DNA of 64,000 nt from JBBQZU01 sp038207425 (GTDB taxonomy: Bacteria; Bacteroidota; Bacteroidia; Flavobacteriales_D; Cryomorphaceae): the NCBI GenBank assembly GCA_038207425.1, contig JBBQZU010000013.1:35064-99063 (forward strand), in the 5' to 3' direction. Position numbers and translations under genes: made by a program. Under the pieces are notes generated by a model. That model worked only from the letters and a program-made list of their open reading frames with translations. It was not told where the DNA came from and made no database searches. This document shows positions 45,223 to 54,214 of the stretch, piece by piece; the first letter of the stretch is position 1; the number at the start of each line of letters is the position of its first letter.

Positions 45223-46557
45223 TCACCGGGTTTTTGTATGGCTTGCCTTGAACGAGCCTACACGCAGTGTATAGGTAAGATTTTCACCTCTGCTATCCAC
45301 TGTTTTCTCTTTGCTAAACTCGGTATTCAGTAGGTTTCCGGCGCGTTCGGCGGCTCGCTTGGCTACAGTAAGTGCCAGTGCATCACGTTCTTCTTCGGTA
45401 AGGTTCAGTTTCTGAGAAAGTTTTTCTTCAGCTATTTCGCTTATGGTTTTGTAGGCTGCGGCATGCGCGGTGGTTGATATTGCTACACCCTCACCCGTGG
45501 GTATATCTAAAGGCGCGGGCTCTTTAGTATCATCAATGATGAGCGTTGGGGCTTCAGCAAAATATGCTTCTGTTATTTCTAGGGCTGGCTCCGGAGCCTT
45601 TGGTGGTGGGCTATTCACATATTTATTTCGCTCAGGGTTATGTGCCGGGGCGGGTTTTGGAGTAGCTGCTATCTCTAGTTCATCCGGCTCGCGCATCTGC
45701 CATTCTTCAAGGTGCGTCTCTTCATCCGGTATCAGGGTTTTTTTGGCTTTGGCCGAACTGTCGGGAACGAAGGCAGGAGCGGTTTCGATTTTCTCGGTAT
45801 TTCGCTTGCCTTTATTCTTATCGCCGGCCATTTGGGTATCACCTTCGATGCCGCTATACCAGGTCCAGAGTGCGAAAGCAATAATGAGAGCTGCCGCCAC
45901 ACCCGCTATTCGGTACCAAAATACAAAGGCAATTTCCTTCTCTTTTTTGAGTAGTTTTTCCTTATCGGGAAAGAATACTGCGCGGGCCGGCTGCAGTCTG
46001 AGCTTGTCAGCAAGTACAAGTTGCCTTGTGCCATCAGGGCTGTTTGCCGTGAAGCGCTCCAATTCGGCATTTTGTGCTGAGGTAAGCAATCCTTCACAGC
46101 GGGCTATGAGATAGTGCTCAAATGTGAAGTCACTGAGATCCATTTCATATCCAAACCTGTACAAACTTTCTCCGGGAAATGCAATCTCCTTATCGGCGGC
46201 CAGTTTCAGTTTTTGCCACAGCTCATATTCTTTTTTGTATGCTGCATTTGCAATAAGCGAGGCAAGGGTTGCTTTATCATTTTCCGTAAGGATGCCTTCT
46301 ACTGCCTTAAAATATAAAAGCTCGCGGTTTGCAGAATCGCCCGATGCCGGCATTTTAAGGCTGCTCCAATCCATGGTCACGTCAGCCATACCTGAAGCAG
46401 TAAGTGCTGTGGGCGCAAATGTTTCCAACTCTTCGCGCAGGTCGGGGTTAGCTTCGAGAAATACCATAAGCAGCGCTGCATCATCATCGCCGAGATTTCC
46501 TTCGGCATAGTCGAGGAAGTAGGCTTCGTAATTATGGCGTGTTATCTTGTCTTTCAT
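45223..46557 (-). CDS. Probable membrane-bound anti-sigma factor
   Basis: 444 aa. The cytoplasmic N-terminal part (residues 1-210) begins ITRHNYEAYFLDYAEGNLGD, as in zf-HC2-less anti-sigma proteins common in Bacteroidota. One membrane segment lies at about 215-235 (IAGVAAALIIAFALWTWY). A long, Pro/Glu/Lys-rich, low-complexity periplasmic part follows, then a short ordered C-terminus (AERAGNLLNTEF, LTYTLRVGSF). Its start overlaps the sigma factor stop by 4 bases (ATGA), the standard sigma/anti-sigma arrangement. It should hold the sigma factor at the membrane until a signal arrives. Assigned from gene order and topology rather than from a firm domain hit. Confidence 0.7.
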   Translation of the reverse strand: MKDKITRHNYEAYFLDYAEGNLGDDDAALLMVFLEANPDLREELETFAPTALTASGMADVTMDWSSLKMPASGDSANRELLYFKAVEGILTENDKATLASLIANAAYKKEYELWQKLKLAADKEIAFPGESLYRFGYEMDLSDFTFEHYLIARCEGLLTSAQNAELERFTANSPDGTRQLVLADKLRLQPARAVFFPDKEKLLKKEKEIAFVFWYRIAGVAAALIIAFALWTWYSGIEGDTQMAGDKNKGKRNTEKIETAPAFVPDSSAKAKKTLIPDEETHLEEWQMREPDELEIAATPKPAPAHNPERNKYVNSPPPKAPEPALEITEAYFAEAPTLIIDDTKEPAPLDIPTGEGVAISTTAHAAAYKTISEIAEEKLSQKLNLTEEERDALALTVAKRAAERAGNLLNTEFSKEKTVDSRGENLTYTLRVGSFKASHTKTR

Positions 46558-47039
46558 ATCAGTACATCCAAGCTTCCTATGTAATCCTTCAGTGCTTTTC
46601 GGGCACGGAAGATGTATACTTTCACTTGTGCTTCAGAGAGGTTACAAATCTCCCCGATTTCTTGGTAGGAGTATCCTTCATAATCGCGAAGGAGCACTAC
46701 GCTTTTCTGCGTTGCCGGCAATGTTTCAAGCGCTTCGTGCAATTTTTCATTGAGGTCGCTGTACTGCGCAGAGTGCGAAAGTTTGCGTTGGTCCACTTCT
46801 TCAAAATTACCCTGCTTTTTTTCGCGCCTTATCATGTCTATCATGGTATGGTAAGCGGTTGAGAATAGATAACTTTTGGCTTTTGCCGCATCTACTTCAT
46901 CCACCTTCACCCACATTTTTGCGAAAGCTTCCTGCACCAGATCGCGAGCCTTTTCTGTATCGCGCACATGCTTGAGCATGAAGCGGTACAAACCGTCGGC
47001 GTGCAATTCTACACAGGAGTTGTAATCATCTACCTTCAT
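46554..47039 (-). CDS. ECF-type RNA polymerase sigma factor
   Basis: 161 aa. Region 2 runs from about residue 10 to 75 (DLVQEAFAKMWVKVDEVD, then AKSYLFSTAYHTMIDMIRRE, the promoter-melting part). Region 4 is near residues 105-155 (LPATQKSVVLLRDYEGYSYQ, EIGEICNLSEAQVKVYIFRA). No region 1 or 3 is present, as in group 4 sigma factors. Start ATG 47039. A promoter of the form GTAAC-N17-CGTC is 22 bases upstream and recurs before the neighbouring outer-membrane gene, which suggests autoregulation. Confidence 0.93.
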   Translation of the reverse strand: MKVDDYNSCVELHADGLYRFMLKHVRDTEKARDLVQEAFAKMWVKVDEVDAAKAKSYLFSTAYHTMIDMIRREKKQGNFEEVDQRKLSHSAQYSDLNEKLHEALETLPATQKSVVLLRDYEGYSYQEIGEICNLSEAQVKVYIFRARKALKDYIGSLDVLI

Positions 47040-47060
47040 AGGCTGTTGAGGGTGGTTGAT

Positions 47061-47091
47061 GGTGTGACGGGCAGGTGAGATTAAAAGTTAC
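47061..47091 (-). promoter_or_regulatory. ECF sigma promoter, copy 1 (autoregulation of the sigma operon)
   Basis: The minus strand reads GTAAC at 47091-47087, 17 bases, then CGTC at 47069-47066 and ACACC. Spacing and flanks equal those of the element at 45184-45215; only a block of five spacer bases differs. An AAC at -35 and CGTC at -10 is the general pattern of group 4 sigma promoters. The rest of the 47040-47244 gap holds no gene. Confidence 0.7.
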
Positions 47092-47244
47092 TTGCGCTTT
47101 TAAAATTTTTTTTGGAGCGATTAAAGGTAGTTCACGACGCAGGAATTACGTCTTCGCAGTGCGCATGAAAATTTATTCAGAAATGAGATGTAGTTCAGAT
47201 ATGCCTTTCTAACTGATGGCAACCAGACTTGGTCGCAATAAAAA

Positions 47245-49032
47245 TCAATCAAGTTGTAACACAGCCAGGAAAGCAGTTTGTGGCACTTCCACATTGCCTA
47301 CCTGACGCATACGCTTCTTACCTTTCTTCTGTTTTTCGAGCAGTTTTCGCTTACGCGAAATGTCGCCACCATAGCATTTGGCGGTAACGTCTTTGCGCAG
47401 TGCACGCACCGTTTCGCGGGCTATGATTTTGGTACCGATGGCGGCTTGTATGGCTATTTCAAATTGCTGTCGTGGTATAAGTTCGCGCAGCTTCGCACAA
47501 ATTCGCTTACCCAGATCGAAGGCATTGTCGCGGTGTATCAGGGCCGAGAGTGCGTCAACCTGATCGCCATTGAGCAAAATATCGAGTTTTACCAGATTGC
47601 TTTCGCGGTAGCCTATTGGGTGATAGTCGAATGATGCATAGCCTTTTGAAATGGTTTTGAGCTTGTCGTAAAAGTCAAATACGATCTCGCCCAGTGGCAT
47701 TTCGAATGAAAGTTCTACCCTATCGGCGGTGAGGTATACCTGATTGGTAAGCACTCCGCGCTTATCGATGCAGAGGTTCATAATTTGCCCAACAAACTCG
47801 CTCTTGCTAATAATCTGCGCCTTGATGAAAGGCTCTTCAACAAAAGCGATGGTGCTGGGGTCGGGCAATTCGCTTGGATTGTTCACTACCAGGTCTACAC
47901 CCTTGGTAGTGGTAGCGCGGTAGCCCACGTTAGGTACCGTGGTAATCACGGTCATATCAAACTCGCGCTCCAGTCTTTCCTGCACAATTTCCATGTGTAG
48001 CATTCCAAGGAATCCACACCTGAATCCAAAGCCCAGTGCTGCCGATGATTCGGGCTCAAATACGAGCGATGCATCGTTGAGCTGCAGTTTTTCGAGAGAG
48101 GCTCTGAGCAATTCAAACTCATCAGTATCCACAGGGTATATTCCCGCAAATACCATTGGCTTTACATCTTCAAATCCCTTTATCATTTCGGTGCTGGGCC
48201 GGTCTACCAGGGTAATGGTATCGCCTACCTTTACTTCTTTTGCTTCCTTGATTCCTGAAATAATATATCCCACATCTCCTGCATAAAGCACAGGTTTTGG
48301 CATTGGAGTGAGTTTCAGGGTTCCTATTTCATCGGCAAAGTACTGCTTGCCTGTATTAAAAAATTTCACCTTGTCGCCTTTGCGGAGTGTGCCATTCTTG
48401 ATTCGGAAATACGCGATGATACCCCGGAATGAATTAAAAACCGAATCGAATATCATTGCCTGTAGGGGAGCTTCAGGATCGCCGGAAGGAGCAGGAACGC
48501 GCGCTATCACCGCTGCGAGAATCTCTTCCACACCCATGCCGGTTTTACCGCTGGCCGGTATTACATCATCAGGGTCGCATCCAATAAGATCTACTATCTG
48601 GTCAGTTACCTCTTCTGGCATAGCGCTCTCGAGGTCCATTTTATTGAGTACGGGAATGATTTCTAGGTTGTGCTCGAGCGCCAGATACAAATTTGAAATT
48701 GTCTGGGCCTGTATACCCTGGGTTGCATCAACGATGAGTAAGGCGCCTTCGCAGGCCGCAATAGACCGCGAAACTTCGTATGAGAAGTCCACGTGGCCAG
48801 GAGTATCAATAAGGTTGAGTACATATTTCTGGCCTTTGTATTCATAGTCCATTTGTATGGCATGGCTCTTAATAGTGATCCCTCGTTCGCGCTCCAGATC
48901 CATATCGTCGAGAGTCTGTTCGGTCAGTTCTCTGTCAGAAATAGTACCGGTAAAATGCAGTAGCCTATCGGCCAAGGTACTTTTTCCATGGTCAATATGG
49001 GCAATGATGCAAAAGTTCCGGATATGTTTCAT
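47245..49032 (-). CDS. lepA: Elongation factor 4 (LepA)
   Basis: 595 aa, full length. It is a ribosome-dependent GTPase that back-translocates or assists assembly under stress. G1 is AHIDHGKSTLADRL, G3 is DTPGHVDFSYEV and G4 is NKMDLESA. The LepA-specific C-terminal domain has YGGDISRKRKLLEKQKKGKK and ends VPQTAFLAVLQLD. Start ATG 49032. It is monocistronic, with a gap on each side. Confidence 0.97.
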   Translation of the reverse strand: MKHIRNFCIIAHIDHGKSTLADRLLHFTGTISDRELTEQTLDDMDLERERGITIKSHAIQMDYEYKGQKYVLNLIDTPGHVDFSYEVSRSIAACEGALLIVDATQGIQAQTISNLYLALEHNLEIIPVLNKMDLESAMPEEVTDQIVDLIGCDPDDVIPASGKTGMGVEEILAAVIARVPAPSGDPEAPLQAMIFDSVFNSFRGIIAYFRIKNGTLRKGDKVKFFNTGKQYFADEIGTLKLTPMPKPVLYAGDVGYIISGIKEAKEVKVGDTITLVDRPSTEMIKGFEDVKPMVFAGIYPVDTDEFELLRASLEKLQLNDASLVFEPESSAALGFGFRCGFLGMLHMEIVQERLEREFDMTVITTVPNVGYRATTTKGVDLVVNNPSELPDPSTIAFVEEPFIKAQIISKSEFVGQIMNLCIDKRGVLTNQVYLTADRVELSFEMPLGEIVFDFYDKLKTISKGYASFDYHPIGYRESNLVKLDILLNGDQVDALSALIHRDNAFDLGKRICAKLRELIPRQQFEIAIQAAIGTKIIARETVRALRKDVTAKCYGGDISRKRKLLEKQKKGKKRMRQVGNVEVPQTAFLAVLQLD

Positions 49033-49141
49033 GGCGCGAAATTACGTCAATTTCAGGTTGGGAATTGTAGTATCTCAATTTTTTGATTGGACGTGATCGT
49101 AGTATTGTCATGTATAAATATGGCAGCACTATTTGGATTCT

Positions 49142-49149
49142 TATATTTG
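49142..49149 (+). promoter_or_regulatory. -7 box upstream of the small exported protein and T9SS gene
   Basis: TATATTTG, an exact match, 54 bases before ATG 49204. There is no TTG at the ideal -33 position. Confidence 0.35.
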
Positions 49150-49203
49150 TGCGTTGCGACAACCTATAACATGCTTGTTGCGTCATGAACTTAAACCTTC
49201 TTT

Positions 49204-49581
49204 ATGAAAATTCTTCTGTTGCTGATTTGCTTCATTACCGGAGGAGCAGTTACAGCTCAAACTGCTATTGACGAACGCCTTAGAGTCAAATTTACTGAAG
49301 AACAGCTAAATCAATTAAAGACCAACAGCCCCCAGATTCTGTCATACTGGGAGTATTATCTTGATCACGCATATACCGTAGGTGCTGCTCCCGAAGGGAA
49401 AGACATCAAAGATTTGCCGCTTGTAGTGTTTACAGATCGAGAGACTTTCAATATTCTTTCAATAGATATTCATATGTTGCGATCTTCAAATCGGTATTTC
49501 AGGGTGGCCAGGTCAGGTGAACTTTTCATTTTGCTATCCAATGAAACCTTCATAGAAAAATTCAACGCCCAGCGCCAATAA
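49204..49581 (+). CDS. Small exported protein of unknown function
   Basis: 125 aa. The signal peptide is MKILLLLICFITGGAVTAQ. The mature part is about 105 residues (LRVKFTEEQLNQLKTNSPQI, LSYWEYYLDHAYTVG, LPLVVFTDRETFNI) and has no sorting tail and no lipobox. No family is recognised. It precedes the large T9SS type B gene by a single base, so the two are co-transcribed and probably act together, for instance as a periplasmic helper or partner. That role is inference only. Confidence 0.75.
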   Translation: MKILLLLICFITGGAVTAQTAIDERLRVKFTEEQLNQLKTNSPQILSYWEYYLDHAYTVGAAPEGKDIKDLPLVVFTDRETFNILSIDIHMLRSSNRYFRVARSGELFILLSNETFIEKFNAQRQ

Positions 49582-49582
49582 G

Positions 49583-52552
49583 ATGAACAAGAACTTTTCC
49601 AAGACCAGAATATATCTTGCATGTATTGCCTTTTCATTTGCGATGGGTATTTCAGTCGGTACCGCTCAGGATGTTGTTTCAATTGCTGATGGAGGTACAA
49701 TAAATGATGTTTCCTGTGCTTCGTCTGTGATTATAACCGATAGCAATATTGACGCTGGCAATTACGGCCCTGCTGAAGATTATACAATCACCATTTGCGT
49801 GGAAAATGTATCAACCAGTAATGCGGAAATAATAATTTCACCTGCCTTAAATGGAGATATTTGGGATGTAGATGCAAACTCTACCCTGTTTATTTATGAC
49901 GGAGCCGATACAGGAGCGCCACTTCTCGGGGCCTTCAATAGTGCGTCTGACCCAGCAGGTGTATCAGTAAGCGGAAATACAAGCTGCCTGACCATGCAGT
50001 TCGTTTCGGGTGCAGGTAGCTCAGGGGCCGGATTTACTGCAAACTTCACATGCATTCAACCATTGCAACCCTTTCTTTTCGAAGTTTTAGCTATTCCTCA
50101 ACTGGAGTTTTGGGAGCAGGTTTCTGATGATGCCATTAAAATCTGTTTTAACGATTCGATCATTATTGATATTACAACTCAATACCCCCTTTCTGATGCA
50201 GGTGGAAACGGCTACACACAAAGTGATGCGACCAGTTTCTTCAGATACTTGATGGGTGACGGAACCATTTATCAAGGATTTGGACTTACTTCCATTTCTC
50301 ATACTTATCAAATCGCTTTGGGTTATCAGGTTACGATAATCATTCAGGATGTGCAGGGAAGGGTAGAATCTGAGCAGTTTTTCGCATTGATAGCACCTCG
50401 TCCCATTTTTTCCAATCTCCCGAATGCGGATACGCTCTGTATAGGTGAGCAAACCATCATCAGCGGTGGTGTAGATGGCACCGGTTTTATTGGAGTAGAC
50501 CCTACCACCAGCGCAATTCTCGGTGGTGGAATTTTGGGTGAGCAACTTTATCTTCCTGATGGCAACGATGAGAATTACGAAACATCCATCGCAATAGATG
50601 TCTTTGACGATGGCCAGGTAATAGAGAATGTAAGTGACATTATTTCGTTTTGCGTGAACATGGAACACTCCTATCTTGGCGATTTGGAGATGATGCTTAC
50701 CTGCCCGAATGGGACCAGTGTGAATGTCTTTAATTCGTTTCTAGGAGATGGGCTTTTTCCCGGAGGATTTGGTGGAGGCGGCACCTTTCTCGGAGATGCC
50801 AACGATAACTTTCCTGACGGAGTTCCCGGAATTGGATTCGATTATTGTTTCTCCATGAATGCAGCGTTTGGAACGATGGCTCAGGAATTCCAGGCAGGAA
50901 ATGCAGTGCCTGTGAGTACTTTCAGTTTTGGAAATGCAATGGCTCCTGGCACATACACTCCTGAAGATTCTTTCGCGAATTTCATAGGGTGTCCCATTAA
51001 TGGTGACTGGACGCTCACAATCCGCGACAATCTAACTATTGACGATGGTTTTATCTTTAGCTGGTCTATTTTCTTTGATCCAAATATCAATCCAACCACT
51101 ATATATTACAGCCCGGAGATTGTAGAAGTTTTATGGGCTGACAATGATGATATCGTTGTCGACAATGGAAATTCAATCGTAGTAGAACCATCCCAGCCGG
51201 GGAACAATGCCTTTACCTTTATTGCTATTGATGAATTCGGTTGCGGGCACGACACCACCATCTTTGTATTTGTAAGGCCGCTTGTAGTTGCAGGCCCTGA
51301 TGCCATCGCTTGTAATCTCGAGCATATCCTTACTGCCACTAATGCCCCTGGAGGTGCTGCTTGGGCAGTGATCGACAAGCCGACTCCAACAGCTCAGGTT
51401 GATTTCAATTTTCTTACCTCTGTTGTAGCCGAAGTGAATGCTACTGAGTACGGCTTTTACACATTTCAGGTAACTGAAAATAATTGCAATTACCAGGACG
51501 AAACGGTGGTTGACTTCCGCCCTATTCCAATAATAGCTCCGCCATTTGTAGCAGATACCGTGCTATGTGTAGGTGCAAGTATCACCTTTGCCGCCGGGCA
51601 GCAAGAAGCCAACTCCGGCAATTTCATTATCAACTGGACCCGCGATGGCAATACGTTCAATACAACAGATTATGCAGTAAGTGTTAACCAAACAGGCGTT
51701 TATATCCTAGAGCTTTCCGATGTATGCGGGTCTGCTTCCGATACCTCATCAGTAGTAGCAGTTGAGATTGAATTTGCTGACGACATCATTTGCGGATTGG
51801 AAACCTTTATGCAGGCTACCTTAATGCCTGAAGGTACAGGTACCTGGACATCTACTTCCGCCAATCTTAGCTTTTCAGAACCGAATGGTCTCAACACGTT
51901 GATTACCTCATCGCAGTTCGGTGCCTTCCCGATCTTATTTACCGATAGCCGATGCCCTGATGATGGCGTAGCCGGTGAAATTACTTTTGTTGATCAACCC
52001 GACCTAATAATAAATCCGCAATTCCCCGACTTTTGTGTTGAGAGCGACAGCCTTTTGCTTGCGCTGAATGTAAGTGGCAATAGCACAGGCCAATTCTTCT
52101 GGTCAGTGAATGGCGAAACGCAAACCACTTTTGGCCCTACCTTGGATTTTGCACCTATGGAATTTGAACCACTTGAGGCGTATGAGATTACGGTGATAGG
52201 GTTCGACAATTTCGGAGTTTGCAATGTTGCAACCGGTGGTATTACTTTCGTTGGTGAGTGGTGTACTTACCACCTTCCTAATGTAATAACTCCCAATGGC
52301 GATGGAGTAAACGATCTGTTTATCGTAGAATTTGCAGAATATTTCCCTGATGCAAGCCTGCGCATTTTCAACCGATGGGGCCTTGAAGTATTCTCTCAGG
52401 AAAATTATGACCAATATCAAGAGCGCAATGGCGGCTGGAATCCGGGCGATTTGAGCGAAGGAGTTTATTTTATAGAGCTCAGACTGCCATCCTTGAATAA
52501 GGTGGAAACAGGCAATCTCACAATACTTCGTGAAGCCAAGGCTGGGAGGTAA
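49583..52552 (+). CDS. T9SS type B-sorted surface protein with proprotein-convertase P domain
   Basis: 989 aa. The signal peptide ends near GTAQ. A CUB-like domain is suggested in the first 150 residues (TITICVENVSTSNAEIIIS). A P domain lies at about 290-500 (ISFCVNMEHSYLGDLEMMLT, WTLTIRDNLTIDDGFIFSW). Several Ig/PKD-like repeats follow. The C-terminus is the gliding-motility (CHU_C) domain, LPNVITPNGDGVNDLF to YFIELRLP, which is a type B sorting signal. It is likely an adhesin or structural surface protein; no peptidase domain is seen. It is intact and paired with the small upstream gene. Confidence 0.88.
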   Translation: MNKNFSKTRIYLACIAFSFAMGISVGTAQDVVSIADGGTINDVSCASSVIITDSNIDAGNYGPAEDYTITICVENVSTSNAEIIISPALNGDIWDVDANSTLFIYDGADTGAPLLGAFNSASDPAGVSVSGNTSCLTMQFVSGAGSSGAGFTANFTCIQPLQPFLFEVLAIPQLEFWEQVSDDAIKICFNDSIIIDITTQYPLSDAGGNGYTQSDATSFFRYLMGDGTIYQGFGLTSISHTYQIALGYQVTIIIQDVQGRVESEQFFALIAPRPIFSNLPNADTLCIGEQTIISGGVDGTGFIGVDPTTSAILGGGILGEQLYLPDGNDENYETSIAIDVFDDGQVIENVSDIISFCVNMEHSYLGDLEMMLTCPNGTSVNVFNSFLGDGLFPGGFGGGGTFLGDANDNFPDGVPGIGFDYCFSMNAAFGTMAQEFQAGNAVPVSTFSFGNAMAPGTYTPEDSFANFIGCPINGDWTLTIRDNLTIDDGFIFSWSIFFDPNINPTTIYYSPEIVEVLWADNDDIVVDNGNSIVVEPSQPGNNAFTFIAIDEFGCGHDTTIFVFVRPLVVAGPDAIACNLEHILTATNAPGGAAWAVIDKPTPTAQVDFNFLTSVVAEVNATEYGFYTFQVTENNCNYQDETVVDFRPIPIIAPPFVADTVLCVGASITFAAGQQEANSGNFIINWTRDGNTFNTTDYAVSVNQTGVYILELSDVCGSASDTSSVVAVEIEFADDIICGLETFMQATLMPEGTGTWTSTSANLSFSEPNGLNTLITSSQFGAFPILFTDSRCPDDGVAGEITFVDQPDLIINPQFPDFCVESDSLLLALNVSGNSTGQFFWSVNGETQTTFGPTLDFAPMEFEPLEAYEITVIGFDNFGVCNVATGGITFVGEWCTYHLPNVITPNGDGVNDLFIVEFAEYFPDASLRIFNRWGLEVFSQENYDQYQERNGGWNPGDLSEGVYFIELRLPSLNKVETGNLTILREAKAGR

Positions 52553-52573
52553 CCATCCTTATCATTTTATTTT

Positions 52574-52608
52574 ACAAGCCCGTGAACTATTCGCGGGCTT
52601 GTGTTTTA
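52574..52608 (+). terminator. Intrinsic terminator after the T9SS type B gene
   Basis: CAAGCCCG pairs with CGGGCTTG around an 11-base loop; TGTTTTA follows. It lies between the T9SS gene and metF. Confidence 0.8.
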
Positions 52609-52632
52609 TATTCGCGACTTAAAATTTGTAAA

Positions 52633-53586
52633 GTGAAAGTAACGGAGCACCTGGAGAGAAGCAAAAAAACACTTTTTTCATTTGAAATTCTGCCACCGCT
52701 CAAGGGCAAAGGTATAGAAGCAATATTTGATGGCATTGACCCATTAATAGGATTCAACCCTCCATTCATAAACGTAACTTATCACCGCGAAGAATACATC
52801 TATAAAAAGCAGCCTAATGACCTACTGAAGAAGGTGAGTATTCGGAAAAGGCCTGGTACGGTAGGTATTTGCGCTGCCATAATCAATAAATACAAGGTAG
52901 ATGCAGTGCCCCATTTAATTTGCGGAGGCTTTACTGTCGAAGAAACAGAGAATGCCTTGATTGACCTTCACTTTCTGGGTATAGACAATGTACTTGCCCT
53001 GCGCGGTGATCCTATTAAAACTGAAAGCACCTTTTTAACAGACGACAACGGACACCGATACGCAGTAGATCTTATACAGCAAATTGGCCGCATGAACAAA
53101 GGGCAATACCTGCATGAAGAAAGCCAAAACCAATACCGTACAAACTTTTGTACCGGTGCGGCTGGCTACCCCGAAAAGCACTACGAGTCGATGAGTAAAA
53201 AAACAGACTTGCGGTTTTTGAAAGACAAGGTAGATGCCGGTGCAGAGTACGTTACTACGCAAATGTTCTTCGACAATTCAAAGTTTTTCGACTTTGTAAG
53301 TCGCTGTCGCGAAATAGGAATTGAAGTGCCAATCATTCCGGGACTCAAACCAATTACTTCACTCAATCATATCGCGTTTTTACCGAAGACTTTTCATATA
53401 GATTTCCCGGATGACCTGGCAGATGAACTTACAAAATGCAAAACCGATGCTGCCGTGAAAGAAGTGGGCATTGAGTGGTGCATTCAGCAGAGCAAGGAAC
53501 TCGTGTCAGAAGGGGTTCCATGCCTGCATTATTATACCATGGGCAAATCAGAAGCGGTAAGGCGAATTGCTGAAGCTGTGTTCTGA
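52633..53586 (+). CDS. metF: 5,10-methylenetetrahydrofolate reductase
   Basis: 317 aa, FAD-dependent TIM-barrel enzyme making 5-methyl-THF for methionine synthesis. FSFEILPPLKGKGI starts the barrel, FINVTYHREE and NVLALRGDP are folate/FAD contacts, and GAEYVTTQMFFDNSKFFDF and PIIPGLKPIT follow. GTG 52633 is chosen; the longer frame starting at 52582 would read through the terminator hairpin. It is convergent with ribE with only 7 bases between the stops. Confidence 0.95.
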   Translation: MKVTEHLERSKKTLFSFEILPPLKGKGIEAIFDGIDPLIGFNPPFINVTYHREEYIYKKQPNDLLKKVSIRKRPGTVGICAAIINKYKVDAVPHLICGGFTVEETENALIDLHFLGIDNVLALRGDPIKTESTFLTDDNGHRYAVDLIQQIGRMNKGQYLHEESQNQYRTNFCTGAAGYPEKHYESMSKKTDLRFLKDKVDAGAEYVTTQMFFDNSKFFDFVSRCREIGIEVPIIPGLKPITSLNHIAFLPKTFHIDFPDDLADELTKCKTDAAVKEVGIEWCIQQSKELVSEGVPCLHYYTMGKSEAVRRIAEAVF

Positions 53587-53593
53587 GAAATAT

Positions 53594-54205
53594 TCAATAT
53601 GCCTTCCTTATAGCCGCTGCAGCGCGCTTCATGTAAGCCGAAACATATTTGCCAATAATATCAAATTCAAGATTTATCAAATCACCGGGTTGTATTTGAT
53701 TAAAGTTGGTATAGGCATAAGTGTAAGGAATGACAGCAACAGAAAAAGTACCTGGGGCGCTGTCAACCACAGTCAGGCTGACTCCATTTACAGTAATGCT
53801 TCCTTTGGCAACTGTAATATAGTCATCGGTATCAGGATGGGTAAAATGAAACAGCCAGCTTCCATCTTCTTCCACTACCTTATTGCAAACGCCAATAGTA
53901 TCTACATGGCCTTGCACTATGTGTCCGTCGAGTCGTGAATTTACAGTAACACATCTCTCCAGATTAATCCGGCTGCCGTGGGCAAGCTTTCCAAGGTTTG
54001 TTCGCTTCAGGGTTTCATCAATTGCCTGCACGAAATGTACATCGTTGACTACTTCAACTACGGTCAGGCATATCCCGTTATGCGATACACTTTGATCAAT
54101 TTTCAGTTCTTTAGAAATCGATGACTTCACACCAAAACGAAGATTTCCATCCTCGCTTGCCAGCGATTCTACAGTGCCGATGGTTTCAATAATTCCTGTA
54201 AACAT
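53594..54205 (-). CDS. ribE: Riboflavin synthase alpha chain
   Basis: 203 aa. It dismutates two 6,7-dimethyl-8-ribityllumazine to riboflavin. It starts MFTGIIETIGTV, with two lumazine-binding halves: SHNGICLTVVEV in the first and VNGVSLTVVDSAPGTF in the second. NLERCVTVNSRLDGHIVQGH joins them. It starts 9 bases after the stop of the T9SS gene upstream, so they may share a transcript, but no functional link is expected. Confidence 0.96.
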   Translation of the reverse strand: MFTGIIETIGTVESLASEDGNLRFGVKSSISKELKIDQSVSHNGICLTVVEVVNDVHFVQAIDETLKRTNLGKLAHGSRINLERCVTVNSRLDGHIVQGHVDTIGVCNKVVEEDGSWLFHFTHPDTDDYITVAKGSITVNGVSLTVVDSAPGTFSVAVIPYTYAYTNFNQIQPGDLINLEFDIIGKYVSAYMKRAAAAIRKAY

Positions 54206-54214
54206 AATAGCTGA

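Noticed and set aside
47092..47244. Riboswitch or small RNA upstream of the sigma gene
   Set aside because: No conserved stem-loop or terminator pattern could be recognised; only AT-rich sequence and the ECF promoter are supported.
52582..52632. Longer metF with start at 52582
   Set aside because: The extra codons read through the loop and right arm of an intrinsic terminator; GTG 52633 matches the family N-terminus.
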